Assembly: GCA_021014945.1 (NCBI GenBank) | Contig: MU266433.1 | Span: 1-64,000 of the forward strand | Direction of reading: 5' to 3' | DNA length: 64,000 nucleotides | Origin: Leucogyrophana mollusca | Lineage: Eukaryota > Basidiomycota > Agaricomycetes > Boletales | Shown here: positions 33,780 through 45,778 of the stretch, piece after piece | Layout of the letters: each line of letters starts with the position of its first letter | How positions within the stretch are numbered: position 1 is the stretch's first letter | Notes under the pieces: generated by a model | The model's input: the letters and a program-made list of their open reading frames with translations, nothing else | Databases searched by the model: none | What the model was told of the DNA's origin: nothing | Program-made: the position numbers and the translations under genes

Positions 33780-34882
33780 CAGCGATCTTTATTTCGGGAC
33801 GGGAACGTGGCCATCTGTGCTAATGTCGACAACCAATTTGGAGACGTCGTCTTCCGAGTGCATGAATCGGTACTGTCCATGCACTCTGTCGTCTTCGCAG
33901 AGATGCTCTCCCGGTCTCTATCTTCGCAGGCTAGCTGTTATGACGAAGTGCCGGTGGTATCTCTCGAGGATGATGCGAGTGAGATCAGGACACTTTTGCA
34001 TGCCTTCTATCATCCAATGTCAGTGCTTCGTTCGAGCATGCTGGAGTTCGCCATGTGACCACACGATCGATGTTACAGACCTCCCGTCTCTCGCTTTACC
34101 AGAATCATGGTGTCCACGCGCCCCCAGCTATTTTGACTAGCCACCAAGTACAGATGCACTATCCTTCTAACGTCTCTCGCTGCGCCCTTCGAGATGCATG
34201 GCCCCAAGACCTTCTCGACTGGGACATCCGCGAAGGGGAGATCGAGGGCCTGATCAAAACGCTGCAGCGTCAGTTGAACGCGCCGTTGGTTCACTGGGCA
34301 GACGAGATCCTGCCTGAACCTGCGTCTGCCACCCGACTCGTTCGGGATATACTCTTATGGGCGGCGCGCGATGATTCTGACGTCGATTCGGAACCAAACA
34401 GTGCTTTTGCTCAGGTAATGAAAGACGTGAGATCTATCCTTCCTGTTGGGTTCTTTCACCTCTCGCAGATCCAGCCCGGCGCAGATTGGGACGTCTGGAA
34501 AGCAGTACCGGCTGGTATGCAGATGAAAGACGATGTCGAGGCGCGGTGGTGGGATGGCGAGCGGACCACTTGTTGGTTCTTACTCGACACATCACGGCAT
34601 AACGGGACCTCGTCCCCCACTCTCTGGAACGAGGTAGGGAGATAATGGAAACGGTTTACAGACCCTGCATGCCGGGATGGTTTTTCCGGAGTGGAAATGC
34701 TGCGCACGAGAGATCTGCTGAAGGATTTCCTCGAAATGTGTGCTAAGGGCGGCGAGGCCATGTGCGAGAAGTGTCGGTTAGCGGTTGATGAGCACGGTTG
34801 GGAGGCGAGAGAGGGACTGTGGGAAAGGTTGCCTGAGATTTTACGGCTCGAAGATTTTGGAGGGTGTAGGAAAAAGACATAG
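33780..34882 (+). pseudogene. BTB/POZ-domain gene, disrupted
   Basis: The N-terminal BTB fold is visible: SLFRDGNVAICANV, FGDVVFRVHESVLSMHSVVF and the following EMLSRSL...VVSLEDDASEIRTLLHAFYHP. It is followed by LATKYR, then ALRDAWPQDLLDWDI and a helical C-terminal part typical of basidiomycete BTB proteins, ending AMCEKCRLAVDEHGWEAREG and LWERLPEILRL. Three problems argue for a pseudogene: a one-base shift between DLYF and the DGNVAI frame near 33800, a frame change between LATKYR and ALRDAWP near 34150, and a TAA at 34643-34645 in the frame that otherwise stays open from 34190 to 34882. Unusual introns could explain the first two, but not easily the third. Such BTB proteins often act as Cullin-3 adaptors. 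Confidence 0.6.
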
Positions 34883-35000
34883 TCTGCATATCTGCCGTCC
34901 GTCAGAATAAATGGCCGATATATAGTGTTGGATGGTATCTACAAGCTCTAGTTGATATACAGCAGGACGATGCGCGCAAATTAGATTGTCTACCTGACCT

Positions 35001-36139
35001 TTATTCTAGTTTCTTCTCAGACTCGGTGAGTGCTCCTGCGGGTTGCTCTACGGTCTGTTGAGACTTGGCGTTGACCGCGCTGAGGTATGTGTCTGAATAA
35101 AAGGCATTAGTCAAGGGCAACGACATAGAACGCCAAAAAAAAGCCTACTCCAGAACAAGCTGACAACACTGACGACTACGAAACGAAGGTGGTGGGGCAC
35201 GATTGCGAAGTTGATGATTTGAGTCGGTATGAATACTCCCCTGTGAGAGGAAATAAAGCAAGCGAATGGGTGCGATGAGCGTGAGGATTGCGCAATGCAG
35301 TGGAAGAACCCTGCTGATCATGAAACAGGTTCTTACCAGTTACGGATCAACGTCGGGGTGTAGGCCTGAGATGGGACGACCGTCGCGTGAGTGAGGGGAG
35401 GTGAAGCCACAGTATTCGACTTACAGAACTAATGCGCTCCTGTGCGCCTGAAATACCTTTACCCTCCAAGATACTCATTGTGCCAAAGAAGAATCCCACA
35501 GCAACTACATACGTGGACAAGGGAATGGGAAAAAAGATTAAGAATAGAATAGAATAGACTGCGAAAGGGCCAGACTTACCGGGTGTCAGCACGGCTTGAT
35601 CAAGCCATACCTGAGAACGATATGAAATGAATGTATTGAGTGATTTACGTGGCAAGGAAGGGTGATGAAAGGACGAAAGGGTTGCGCACGCGGTAGATAA
35701 CAGCTTTTGTCGGACTAGGAAACTTGATACGATTGAGGAGTTGATACCATTTTGTCAAGGCAGGCCCAAAGAATGCACCTGAAGAGGAACATAGATCGAA
35801 CTCAATCAGTCATATATCAATTAAGAACCACACAGACACATACCTCCATAAAACGTTAATCTCGCAGTTCGCATGAACTGAGTGCAATTCATGAGTGGTT
35901 GCGCCCATATTGATGGGGATTTGGGTGTGAGAGAATACGTACATCATGGTTTCGTCCTTGACGTTCGATAGCTTGTTGAGCTATCACATCCCCAGCGCCA
36001 AACAGGAAAGCTGCAGTGGCCGATTGGGCAAGGACTGGTCGGCGGATTAGTGCGGCGCTGAAGTAAGGAAGGAGTTGATACAACTTGGGAGGACAGAAGA
36101 GCGATAGACTCACTTGTAAAGTCGTAATACGGATGCCAT
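35001..36139 (-). CDS. Mpv17/PMP22-family membrane protein
   Basis: Nine exons (36139-36114, 36057-35943, 35877-35844, 35778-35690, 35610-35580, 35504-35425, 35365-35337, 35240-35149, 35092-35001) give 195 aa, the normal length for this family. Family marks: PVLAQSATAAFLFGAGDVIA then QQAIERQG, FMRTARLTFYGGAFFGPALT, KWYQLL, VWLDQAVLTP, FFFGTMSILEGKG, LIRNWGVFIPTQIINFAIVP and LRFVVVSVVSLFWNTYLS. It has four transmembrane helices. It is a mitochondrial or peroxisomal membrane protein; yeast Sym1 and human MPV17 are relatives linked to metabolite transport and mitochondrial DNA maintenance. All introns are GT-AG and short, including one exon of only 26 nt. The tail (SQQTVEQPAGALTESEKKLE) is polar. 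Confidence 0.9.
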
Positions 36140-36445
36140 TTCTTCTGGCTTTTGTGGATGGCTCCCTCTATTCGCCTGCGGCTGGAGAAAATACGAACAC
36201 GGATGGAGTCGAAGCGGTGAAACAGACGACTGGGAGCAATGCCGCGGAATTTAAATATTTTTAAAGGCAGCTCTCCTGGATCGCCACCTCCAATGCAACT
36301 CGCAAAGTAATCGTTGTTCAAGGTGTCAACAACTCGTATCACGAGTCTTTTCGGAGCGTATCTGTAAAAGATAGTACGCTATTTGTGAGCGTACATATTT
36401 TTTACCCCAATATCTTTTAATTTCAATCCCTCACCTGAGCTGACC

Positions 36446-36690
36446 GTGGCAGTGACCTTGCCTTTCATACTTGAACCTATCCGATACAGGTTGATGGTAG
36501 TCATTTCACGGACCATCTGTGGTCGACATCCATGTGGAGCTGAAAGGAAACATCACGCCTTACGCTACTGCATCCTTCGTCGGGATAGCTTCCCCCAGTT
36601 TGGGTGCGATAATTCCAGTCGTCAATGTCACCGGCTATGGGCATGGGTATATCGTTGATTGTCTTGTATCCGCAAGGTACATCAAATAAA
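36446..36690 (+). pseudogene. Possible decayed LecB-like fragment
   Basis: VAVTLPFILEP resembles the first exon of the lectin-like genes (for example VAITLPPRFSAIVTG at 62 kb). Two bases out of frame, VDIHVELKG, ATASFVGIASPSLG and VVNVTGYGHGYIVDCLVSA resemble the strand order of their second exon (VEV..., ATFxGxG, tension of Thr/Val-rich strands). A plausible GT-AG intron of 51 nt follows. No C-terminal acidic motif was found downstream. The evidence is weak. Confidence 0.25.
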
Positions 36691-39374
36691 TTATTGCTCG
36701 CGCTTTGTTCTTATTATTGCCTGGTGGCAGGTCACAGATAATACCCAACATGCTCGCATCATACGTCTACTGTGACGTGCGGTTCGCATCGTGGAAAATT
36801 TAAATCATGTATGCGAGTGTGCGCCAGGTATTTCTCCCAAGGAACCGCGGTGGATTTGAGCTACGCCCACAGTGCTCTGCTGGCCAAGTAGTCGACTTCA
36901 CGGTATCACGTGTACACTGACGTCCATCCGTAGTAGAATGGAAGCACAGACATACTTTTATCGCGGTCGTGAGGCCAGTGAACACGCTACGGCCTCCCAA
37001 GAAGTTTGGTTACCGTTCGAAGCAGCCATACTCTTCATGACACATAGCAGTATTGGGTCAGCACTTCTGACCTTTTTTCTGGTGGTGAATTCCGTTCTAA
37101 AAGTATAAGGCGCAACTACAAGTTCGGGGACCTGTCTTACTTGCAATGCACCCCCAGAAGGTGGGCATTCGCTACTTCTCCGGAGCCGTTCTTTGCTTGC
37201 ATGTACTCATTGACAGGACACTGCTTCGTATCGCCACCCCTCTCCCTCAAGTTCCGGTAGGTCTACCCGCCCAGCGTCCCCGTGGTAGCCTATTTCCTCC
37301 ACCTTAAGTGATTTTTGTGTACTACAAGGACACTGCCGTTGTCTTGGGATATGTGCCTGGGCACTAGAGGCTCCAACAGAAGTGTTCCTATGTGAACGAG
37401 TTCCGAGAGTTTGGTGAGAAAAATATGAACAATTCCGGGTTAGACTCTCCGGGCGGACAGCTTGCTAATCCTAGAGCTTGCAATGAGTGTACCGTGATCT
37501 GGTCACGCCATGAAACTGTCGACCCGTACGGTACGAAGTACTCCGGTAACATGATATACACTAGGTGGGTGTGCGGTAGGGAATATACTACACATTTACA
37601 GACATATTCATTGCGTGGCCAACAGGGCAATGCGACACCATGTTCTGTTACATCCAAGCCCCAAACGGCTCCACTCATCAATACCGCCGACTTCTCGTGT
37701 TGTTGTGTGCCTTACCCGTGTTTTCCCTGCGCAAGTCACGACCCAGTGGTACACGGTGAAAATATATTCTAGTTACTACCTTCTAATCCGAAGGTACATA
37801 CACAGTTATCGGAGCACATGGGGAACTGGTGCATTCCTACCACACCACAGCTAAATATACCCATGATCACGGACGGGTCCGAGGACTTTGGCACATTGTG
37901 TGTTTTCTCTCGATCATTGACTCCGATGGAATCGTCCAGGTGGGCATGCAATATTCCCGGTTGCTGCACAACTTACTGAATCGCCAGACGTCGGATGGAG
38001 AGTCTTCGTAATTTAAGCGCGGACAATTAATCTCAAACTGAAAGCGAGACCTAGCCGCGAGAATAAAAGTCTCTGGAGAGTATGGAAAAGGCACGTCGAT
38101 CAACCCCGTATGCAAGGGTCAGCGGGACAGGGGATATTAAGTAATTGGACAACGTAGCTGTCGAGCAAACGAACACCTTTGACTGACCTGTACTTGATCG
38201 ATGTGTTAATCAGCGTGGGTTTCCACAAGACCAAGTTGGTCGATTCGGATGAAATGATCGAACTGCGATTAGTGCTCGGGTGGGGCACGCATACTATATC
38301 TGTGAATTAGGTATTCGAGATGTCCACGGAATTCAGAAATAGGCCAGAGGAGGATATAATTTAAGCAGCCGATAACAGGAGGATGAGCTCACTGTCTCAT
38401 AAATGTGATCGTGGAAATATGTCGGTCCTGGCTTGCGACCTCGTGCAACAGCGGTTGCAGCATATGTCGCCCTCCTTTGGACATGCCGCAATGGCCCCGA
38501 CAGATGGATAAGTTGTCTCATATCTGTCTGATAGTGGCGGTAGGTCATGGTATAAGCGCGCCTCCGCTCTTCAAGGAAGGATTTTCACAAGTTACCAGCC
38601 CTGGGGACGAGCGAGCGCATGGGACCGCCAAGCGAGTGACTGGGAGTGGGAAGGGGTGAGGCGAGAGCCGGGGACGATGCTGAAACGGATATACTACCAT
38701 CCTCATATATGTGCAGGGTGGCTTTGGGTGATCGTGCTATGTTTGGAACCGCCGGGTGTTATCGCCTCGTTATCACCTGGGTAGAACTGCCGTAACGTTG
38801 ATTCACTTCCTTTTGACTTCGACTCCTTCGAACCTCGACGCAGCGGCTCTCCGTGTTGGAGCTACGGTGATTGCGTGTTTCGTCGTTTGCACAATCTTGA
38901 GTGCGGGATAGCCACCATCGTGAGCAGCGTTCCTGCGTGCGACAAACACGGGAGCACTCGTCGAATACAACGACAATCAACTTGCATTGATCTTTGTGCT
39001 ATCTGATGACAGCCGGATGAGGATGAGAGCATTAGCCCCATCCGCATAAAAAAAGGTTTCAAGCTCCCCCGGTTCGTCCCGCGATCATTTCTGCGCAGGT
39101 ATGTCGTGCGTAACAAGGCACTCCCTTCCTCGGATTTCTCGCAGGATAGTCGGGTCCAGTAAAAAAATTCATGGGAATAGTGCGTGTATCCAAATTCTCA
39201 GAGGATACCACAATCGTACGCGAATGCATCTGCGGCATCAGGAACAGAATTCAGCCAGATTCGACAGACTAATCTACATCCCAGCAGTTTCCATCACACC
39301 GTGCGAGCATGAAGGGGGATCGGCTCCTCATGCCCAAACTGGTAGGAATCAGGCTCACCCATACCATGGTGTGG

Positions 39375-39381
39375 TATAAAG
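39375..39381 (+). promoter_or_regulatory. TATA box (TATAAAG) of FUN34-type gene
   Basis: TATAAAG lies about 95-101 nt upstream of the ATG at 39476, followed by a pyrimidine-rich leader. This is a typical arrangement for a strongly expressed fungal gene. Confidence 0.5.
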
Positions 39382-39475
39382 GAATGCGGGCCATCCATGT
39401 CCCAGCCCTTGCCCCCGCTCTCCCCTCTTCTGTAGCTCAGTACCTACACACCGCCGGCCAGCCACACTCATAGTC

Positions 39476-40504
39476 ATGTCGACCAACTCGGACATCGAAA
39501 AGGAGGGCAGAGATAACTACTACGTCCAGACCGTGAACATGGACTCTCCCCAACCCCAACAGCCCATGATGCAGCCATATCAGCGGACGTTCGGAAACCC
39601 TGCTCCTCTGGGGATGTTGGCTTACGGCACCGTCTTCCTTTGCTCCTCTATCCTCACCTTGGGTGCCGGTAATGTGCACACTCCTAACCTCGTCTTGGTC
39701 TTTGCAACTTTGTAAGTTGTCCGTGTCCTCGTGGTGGTTGTACAATACTCATCGTTCCGTATAGCTATGGTGGCATCTCGCAGACCCTCGTCGGCATGTG
39801 GGAGATGTTCCTCGGGAACACTTTCAGCGCGTAAATAGCCCTGGTTGTACCACCGTCTATCGTACCAGCTGACCGTGGGATCTGCAGTACTGTCTTCACC
39901 ACTTATGGCGGTTTCAACTTGAGTTACGGTGCTCTTTACCTGCCACAAATCGGTCTTGCGTAAGTTGTCTCTCGTACTCCGCTCTGAAAAATTTGCTCAA
40001 TATGTTACAGCGCAGCATACTCCGTTGATGGCGTCGTCACACAGGAATTCTACAACGCCATCGGCATTTACCTCGGGATCTGGTGGTATGTTGCGGTGCA
40101 CCGGGGAACCTCCGTACCAGCCCTGACAAAATGTCTAACAGCTTGATCACCTTCGTCTTTGCCCTCGGCGCCATCCGCACCACTGCGCCCATTGTCGCCA
40201 CACTCGGCTTCACCGTCTTTGCCCTCGCTTGCCTCTCGGCCAACGCATTCACAGGTTTGTTCTTCTGTTCAATGCCATCGCTGGAACAAAAATAATTGAT
40301 CGTGTTGTTTGTGATCTATAGGTAACCCACACCTGGCAACGGCTGGTGGAGCCCTCGGCATTTGCGCATCCTTTGGCGCATACTACGGTGCACTTTCACT
40401 CTTCTGGACGCAACAGACGACCTTCTCGTTCATCCGCCTCCCCCCTCTCATCCTCGCCCCCCCTCCCGTATAAACGGGTTCTCACTACACTTCCCTGTCT
40501 TTGA
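39476..40504 (+). CDS. GPR1/FUN34/YaaH-family transporter
   Basis: Exons 39476-39711, 39765-39830, 39888-39959, 40011-40085, 40142-40254 and 40323-40504 give 247 aa. The diagnostic FGNPAPLGMLAYGT motif (NPxPLGL of the family) follows a polar N-terminal tail. Six helices follow: VFLCSSILTLGAG, YGGISQTLVGMWEMFLGNTF, YGGFNLSYGALYLPQIGLAA, FYNAIGIYLGIWW, VFALGAIRTTAPIVATLGFT and HLATAGGALGICASFGAYYG. Characterised members (yeast Ato1/2, Aspergillus AcpA, E. coli SatP) move acetate, succinate or ammonium across the plasma membrane. The terminal reading ends ...FIRLPLSSPPLP and runs to a TGA at 40504. One extra C in the run at 40441-40445 would instead give RLPPLILAPPPV and a stop at 40473, closer to family C termini. 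That suggests either a recent frameshift or a homopolymer sequencing error. Confidence 0.88.
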
Positions 40505-42204
40505 CAGGGTGAGGAAAACGCGTGGGTGAGGTTGCTTCAGGGTCGGCTCGGACTTCAGATTTGCTGCTGTCGATGACGGCTCTTTAGCAATGTGTAGGTC
40601 AGATATCATTTTACATTTGCATGTTCGCCGCAGATTCAACATTTTGCATGTGCTGTGAGGTCGGCACCTATTATGATAATGGAGTAATGTCAATGGCTTG
40701 TTTCGTCAAATGTCTTCTCGCCCTCAGTGAAAACCCGATCCGCTTGGGGATTTTGCAACTAAGTACTACCAGGAGGAGATGATGTGCCTGGAACAGCGAT
40801 CATCTTCGACCGCTTGCAGCTCAGACGTGCGATCCAGAGTAGCCGACGTTATGTGAGCTTGGACTAAACAACATGGGCACCGTCGGCCGGACTTCGTCAA
40901 ATCGTTGGGTGGTGAGTCTGGGCATATTCAGCGGGTGTCATCGGTATTGTAGGGAGATAAAGAACCAGTCCACTTCTTCTACAGCTCAGACAGGAATGCC
41001 GTCAGCTATACAACCAAGAAAACTCCTAAAGCTAGCGACTGATTCGGAGTAACTCTGGTTCTGTCCTAGCCTAGTGCTCTTGATCAGTACTGATACTGAG
41101 CACCAGGCGACGGGGGCTGGAGAAACTGCGGTAGCTTCTACCAAATACCCCCCCCCCCCCTGCCTCCTCATATCATTCAAAACGGGCACTCGGCAGCTTA
41201 TGCACGGAAAGGAGACTTCTTTCGTGGGGGTGCTTTGGGAATATGGCAGGGAGGTTCTTTAGCACGTCTAGTAGATCTTTGACGGGTTTGGTCAACGGAC
41301 TGTGTTCGTTCCAGCCTTCGAAACGAGGCGATGGACAGAGCGGGGGAAAGAGCTAGCTCTTCTATTCTGTACCAGAGCCACGAGTGATTTTCCGAGTCCT
41401 TCAAATTTAGCAGAGACCACCGCGCGGTCCGTTCTCCCGGTAATCCTCTAAGCAAGCCCATGTTCCCCGCAAGACGTCGTAGTCACTGGTGGCGCGAGTA
41501 CGTTACAGCTGGTAGGATGCGGCGAAATACGGCGAGAATACCAGCATCCGCAGTAAGGAGAATTGCTGACGCAGGCTCAAACACGTAGTCGTCTAACTTT
41601 GGTTCCAGGAAAAGCCGCCAACCGGGTCCGACACATCGGCTGTGAGACCAGACGCGAATTATGTGCTTCCTTGTTTGAGTCTATTCCACCCCGAAGTCGT
41701 GGATGGCCAATATTTTTTGTAGTCGAGGGGCAATGTCTCCCCGCAGCCGTCCATTTGGTATTTTATCTAGAGACAGTGTATATTTGACTCTAGAAAACAC
41801 GGGTTGGTCACTCACGAGAACCTCTTCGACGCCCCACAGGCCGCCAGAGCCAGAAAGTCCGTGTCAGTTCTTGTCTGAGGAACGCCAACTCACGGCTTAC
41901 GTGTAGAAGTAGTGGCCTCAGTTGGTGGCGCGCACTTGTCGATTGTCCTCGAGGTGGAGAATTCGGGTGTCTCGAAGTAGGTCCCCTTCCTCGATGGCGA
42001 CCGCGATCCCTCTCCAGAGTCAGTATTCTTTCCGTAGCCTCTGACTTAATATGTTTGGCGGGTTGAATAGATAGATCCGACGACCCCTCAACTAGCCATG
42101 GTTCCAGCTACACAGTGCAATCGAGGGATCATAGTAGCCCCTTACCCGTAAACGAAAGAATCTAGCTTAAAAGACATCGTTGGGACGAATCGAAGGGAGT
42201 GTCC
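40505..42204. other. Intergenic, no gene recognised
   Basis: 1.7 kb. It contains a run of 13 C at 41148-41160. Open frames at 40986-41189 (-), 41198-41461 (-) and 41563-41787 have no motif. Confidence 0.4.
41148..41160. repeat. Homopolymer run of 13 C
   Basis: Uninterrupted C tract, a likely length-variable site and a sequencing risk. Confidence 0.8.
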
Positions 42205-42809
42205 CTACTTATATTGGAGAATTTGGATAGTGCCGTCATCGTGGGACGCGTCCGCTTGATCCTCAGAGTAACCTAGAAAACACAGATGCGTTGAAAACCG
42301 TCGCCATTTTCGCATTTGCTCGCGCCTTATTGCCGAAACAAGGAATCTCATAGGATAGTCCGGTTCAGGTTGCTTCTCAATCCGGAAACGAAGAGGCCGT
42401 CAATCAATATGAACATAAAGCACCAGTGATCTTGGAAGAAGAAACTCACAGCGAGAGGGCCGACCATCTTCGAGATGTTCCAATTTCCGCTGTCGTTGCC
42501 GCTGCTGATGGTGACATGGACAGTGGCAGGGAAGTTGAAGCCCGAAGGACCTGTACTCTCGGTTGTTGAACACGTTCGGCATGTGCACCATACTGCCTTA
42601 CCCCTGGAAAGAGACGGACGTGAGCTGGGTGCCGTCTCTGGTGACCTCGATGAAGGCCTTTCCCTCATAATTGGCGCTGACGACCTGGGATGGACGGCTG
42701 AAGTCATAAGGAGTGGATGAAGGTAACATCGAGAAAAGGGTTCGCTTACACCAGCGACGAAGCCGCGGTATCCAGGTTGGAGGGTGAAGCTCGCGGGTGT
42801 GTTGGACAC
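42205..42809 (-). pseudogene. LecB-like lectin gene, unit 1 (multiple lesions)
   Basis: The exon layout matches the intact units at 45779 and 56264, but the gene is broken in several ways. The start is GTG instead of ATG (42809-42807). An in-frame TAA replaces part of the sequence after SVSFQG (about 42605). The acceptor of intron 2 is GG instead of AG (FVSGLRS region, near 42384). The donor of intron 3 reads AT instead of GT. One base is missing at the start of exon 4. Recognisable remnants are SFTLQPGYRGFVAG, FIEVTRDGTQL, FPATVHVTIS then SGN, WNISKMVGPLA and the terminal DDGTIQILQYK. Confidence 0.8.
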
Positions 42810-43991
42810 AGTGATGAAGACAGTTCAGAAGACTGAAAGGCCGAGTTAAACAGTGAGGTTCTGGAAGTCGAACTACCGGCTTGCAAGGGTTCTATATAGG
42901 AGTAGAAACTAGAGATGGACCTCCACTTTAACAGGATGACTTCGTCGACGTGAATGTCAGCCGACAAAAGCGACTAGACCGAGGGTCAACAGCGCCGTGG
43001 AATGCTCGACAGGATGAATGAATCATGGCTGCCCGTCTTTGTTCCTTGCGTCCCTTGCTGAAGCATGGACGCCCGGATAATGAAAATATCGTCAGGGACA
43101 TACCAATCACATACTGAGCATCGCATTCATGTCAACGAGTTCCAACAAAGTCCACAGAAGTTACGGCATCTGCTCCGGTTTGTATTCGTACCCGTCATCC
43201 GTTTTATTGGCAATCACAGGGCTGACGTTCGTGCATGTACCGTAGCAGTAGCAAGTTCGTTGCATGGTTTCCGTGAAAGTCGGGTCGAGTCGGACACTTG
43301 CACGCTACCTGTGTGGCTGGTGCTCAGAAGTCTCCAGGGGTTTGACGTCCGCTACATCCCGGTAGCCTACACTGACTTGTGTCTGTTAAAGAATCAGCGC
43401 ACTGGTGTCATCCGTCAGAAAAAGCCAGGAACGCGTCCGAGAGCGCGCCGAATCGAGAGAACCGTCGTATTGTCCATAAGTTTGTGAACTAGCCACCGAA
43501 CCAGTCAGTTGTGCGAGAGGGCATCACGAAAGTCAACTTTCATGCAGCGTGACATGAATGCTACGCTCGTCCATAGAAGCAATATTCTACTCGCGCTAGT
43601 AGAGAAAGGGACTCCGCGTCTCTTGAATCGCCGAAGAGGGTCGAACTCAAATCTTGGTGAATCAAAAACTGATGGAGAACCTTCGCATGTCATGGGTGAG
43701 TGCAAGTATGGGCGGCTCCAAGCAAGTTCCAGTACGGGCAAAGCTCGACGCGTACCTAATATGACTGAAAGGATCCATTTCATTGTACGACCAGGATACG
43801 TTAGAAGCTCGAGAAACCAGGCCTAGAATGTGTCCATGGAAGACGGAGACATGCTCACGGAGGGGAAAAATGAAGGTTGAGGTGTTGCACGTTTGGTGAC
43901 AGTGTTTGCTGACTTTGTCGCGTCCAACCGGGGTTCGACAGCAACTCAGCAAAACAGACGGAGAATGCCGGAGTCTGATCATGTGAGCAGT
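42810..43991. repeat. Upstream arm of lectin repeat unit 1
   Basis: The sequence upstream of the unit 1 pseudogene is a direct repeat of the arms upstream of units 2 (46383-47490) and 3 (56874-57660). Shared strings include GTGCTCGACAGGATGAATGA-like near the promoter, CTCCGGT(C/T)TGT, the CGAGAGCGC/ACGCGCGTGC region and CAAGT(A/T)TGGGCGG further out. No gene was supported; conserved short frames probably reflect the repeat itself. Confidence 0.6.
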
Positions 43992-45778
43992 TTAGCTCCT
44001 GTCGGTCTGACTCTCAACTGTATATACTGAACCGGGGAACTTACACTTCGCGTACCACACGACCCTTCCCATTACCGCCCCTACCCCTGCTCCTCCCTTG
44101 GCGCCGGGCGGGACGGCCACGACCACGACGTGGGGCCAGCAGACCCCCATCTCCGACTCTGGCCGGGGAAGCGAACGAGAAGGGGGGAAAGGAGAAAGAC
44201 AGGAACAAGGCATAACACCAGCCCTTGTCAACGTCTTCTACGCAGTACACGAAGTCGTCCCTCACGATCTTCTTTCCCAACTCTAGCTCGTCCCTGAAAG
44301 CCCCTGCCACGGTCGACCCCAGCCACACACAGCTCATCCCGTATCTCTATCATAACCGACACATCGCCAGCACCCAAGAAATCCGGCTCGTCCCTCGGGC
44401 CCCCAGCCTCGCCCAAGCCCCAAGCTCCAAGCCTCCTTCCCGCCGAAACACGCCCGGGGACACGTTCCACGCCCTGCCGTGGACGCACGAAGTCGGCTTG
44501 TACTTGTAGATACAGCACCTCCTTCCTGGGTGAGTCATGCGGCGTCGATGATCTAGGGGAATGTTGGCTTGTGCGCCAGACTCTTCAACCTTCTGCGAGA
44601 TGACTTGCGCTGCAGATCCGCCTTGTGTTGCGGGGCCTTCAAGTTAACGCTGACTCCGGCTAAGGACTATGTACGCACCGCGGTGCGCCGCCCTAGGAGA
44701 GGTACACCCACCACGTGAGCGCCTCGGCGGTGGTTTACGTAGCTGAGTCGACATGGTCCACTGGCTTGTATCATGATGGTCGAGTCTGTAGCTTGGGTAG
44801 AGGATCTCGTCGTGGTTTCTGTACACGACACCTGCGCACCCTCAAGCCTCGGTTTTTTGAAGAGTGAGACTTAGAGGTGCTGGGAGTGTGCTGGTCATGC
44901 GATTGCATGGCAGCGTGCAGACTTGAATTGCGGAGACGTTAAACTCGAAGCGCGGCGACCGCATCAATTATTGGTAGGCCAGAAGCCGAAGATGTGCTTT
45001 GTCTTGTTGCTGCAGCGTACACATCACGATCCTGCAGTGGAAAGTTGCAGGTGTCCCGAGGAACATAAAGGCGCAAGTGAGTCCTCCACCACCGCTACAC
45101 GTACTCATTATATGACGCCCCGAACCATCTTATCTCGGTTCTCTCCACGCCACCCTGCTCCTTCGTCCATTGCGAATACCCTCCTCACGTTCCGACTCAA
45201 ACACTCTTCGCTCGTCTAGCGCCCCTTGCGTAGATCGTATCACATGCTTCACACTTACAACCCGATATCGCCGAACACCCCAGAGCTAGCACAGCACGCG
45301 ACGCTGAACATACCCTCCCAGCCTTCTTTTCGCTCCCGATTGTTGAGCGGATTCCACGAATGATTCGGACGACTCCTTGGGAGACCAAAGGACTCGTCAT
45401 GTCCTGCATACCACTGTCTTTGCTTTGACACAGGTCTCTTGGCGAGATATATCCAAGTACCACACTCTATATTTCGGACTCTATGAAGTCTCACCAATGC
45501 ATTCAGCATCACGCACCCGGGGTTTCCGCTTGATCCATGTGCAGCGTTACTAGTGAAATTCAAAAAACTCGGACGCATGACTACTTCAACCATTGATGGG
45601 GGTCTCTCATCTCAGAATACAACGTTTTTCATTTCGAGAGACTACACATCGGCAATACATCAACATATCACTTGGAGTAGTTCTGGTTCCATGCCATAGA
45701 ACCGAGACGTCATTGGTCCTTTACCTGTGAAGGAATTTAGCTCCAAAGACATCGTTGGTCAGATTCAAAGGAGGTATC
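43992..45778. other. Intergenic, GC-rich island plus unassigned frames
   Basis: At 44040-44520 the sequence becomes GC-rich and is open on both strands (44098-44286 and 44225-44509 +, 44041-44337 and 44228-44518 -). None of these frames shows recognisable motifs. Frames around 45255-45593 (-) and the opposite strand are likewise unassigned. A small multi-exon gene cannot be excluded. Confidence 0.35.

Larger units (their letters stand above)
36140..39475. other. Long stretch without recognised genes
   Basis: 3.3 kb of AT-richer sequence. Only one weak signal was found: a possible decayed lectin-like fragment at 36446-36690, listed separately. Open frames at 37392-37772, 37867-38115 (-), 38405-38659 and 39101-39379 lack motifs. 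The right end is the transporter promoter. Confidence 0.4.

Noticed and set aside
44041..44518. GC-rich frames open on both strands
   Set aside because: Open frames follow from base composition. No motif or splice logic was found, so no gene was called.
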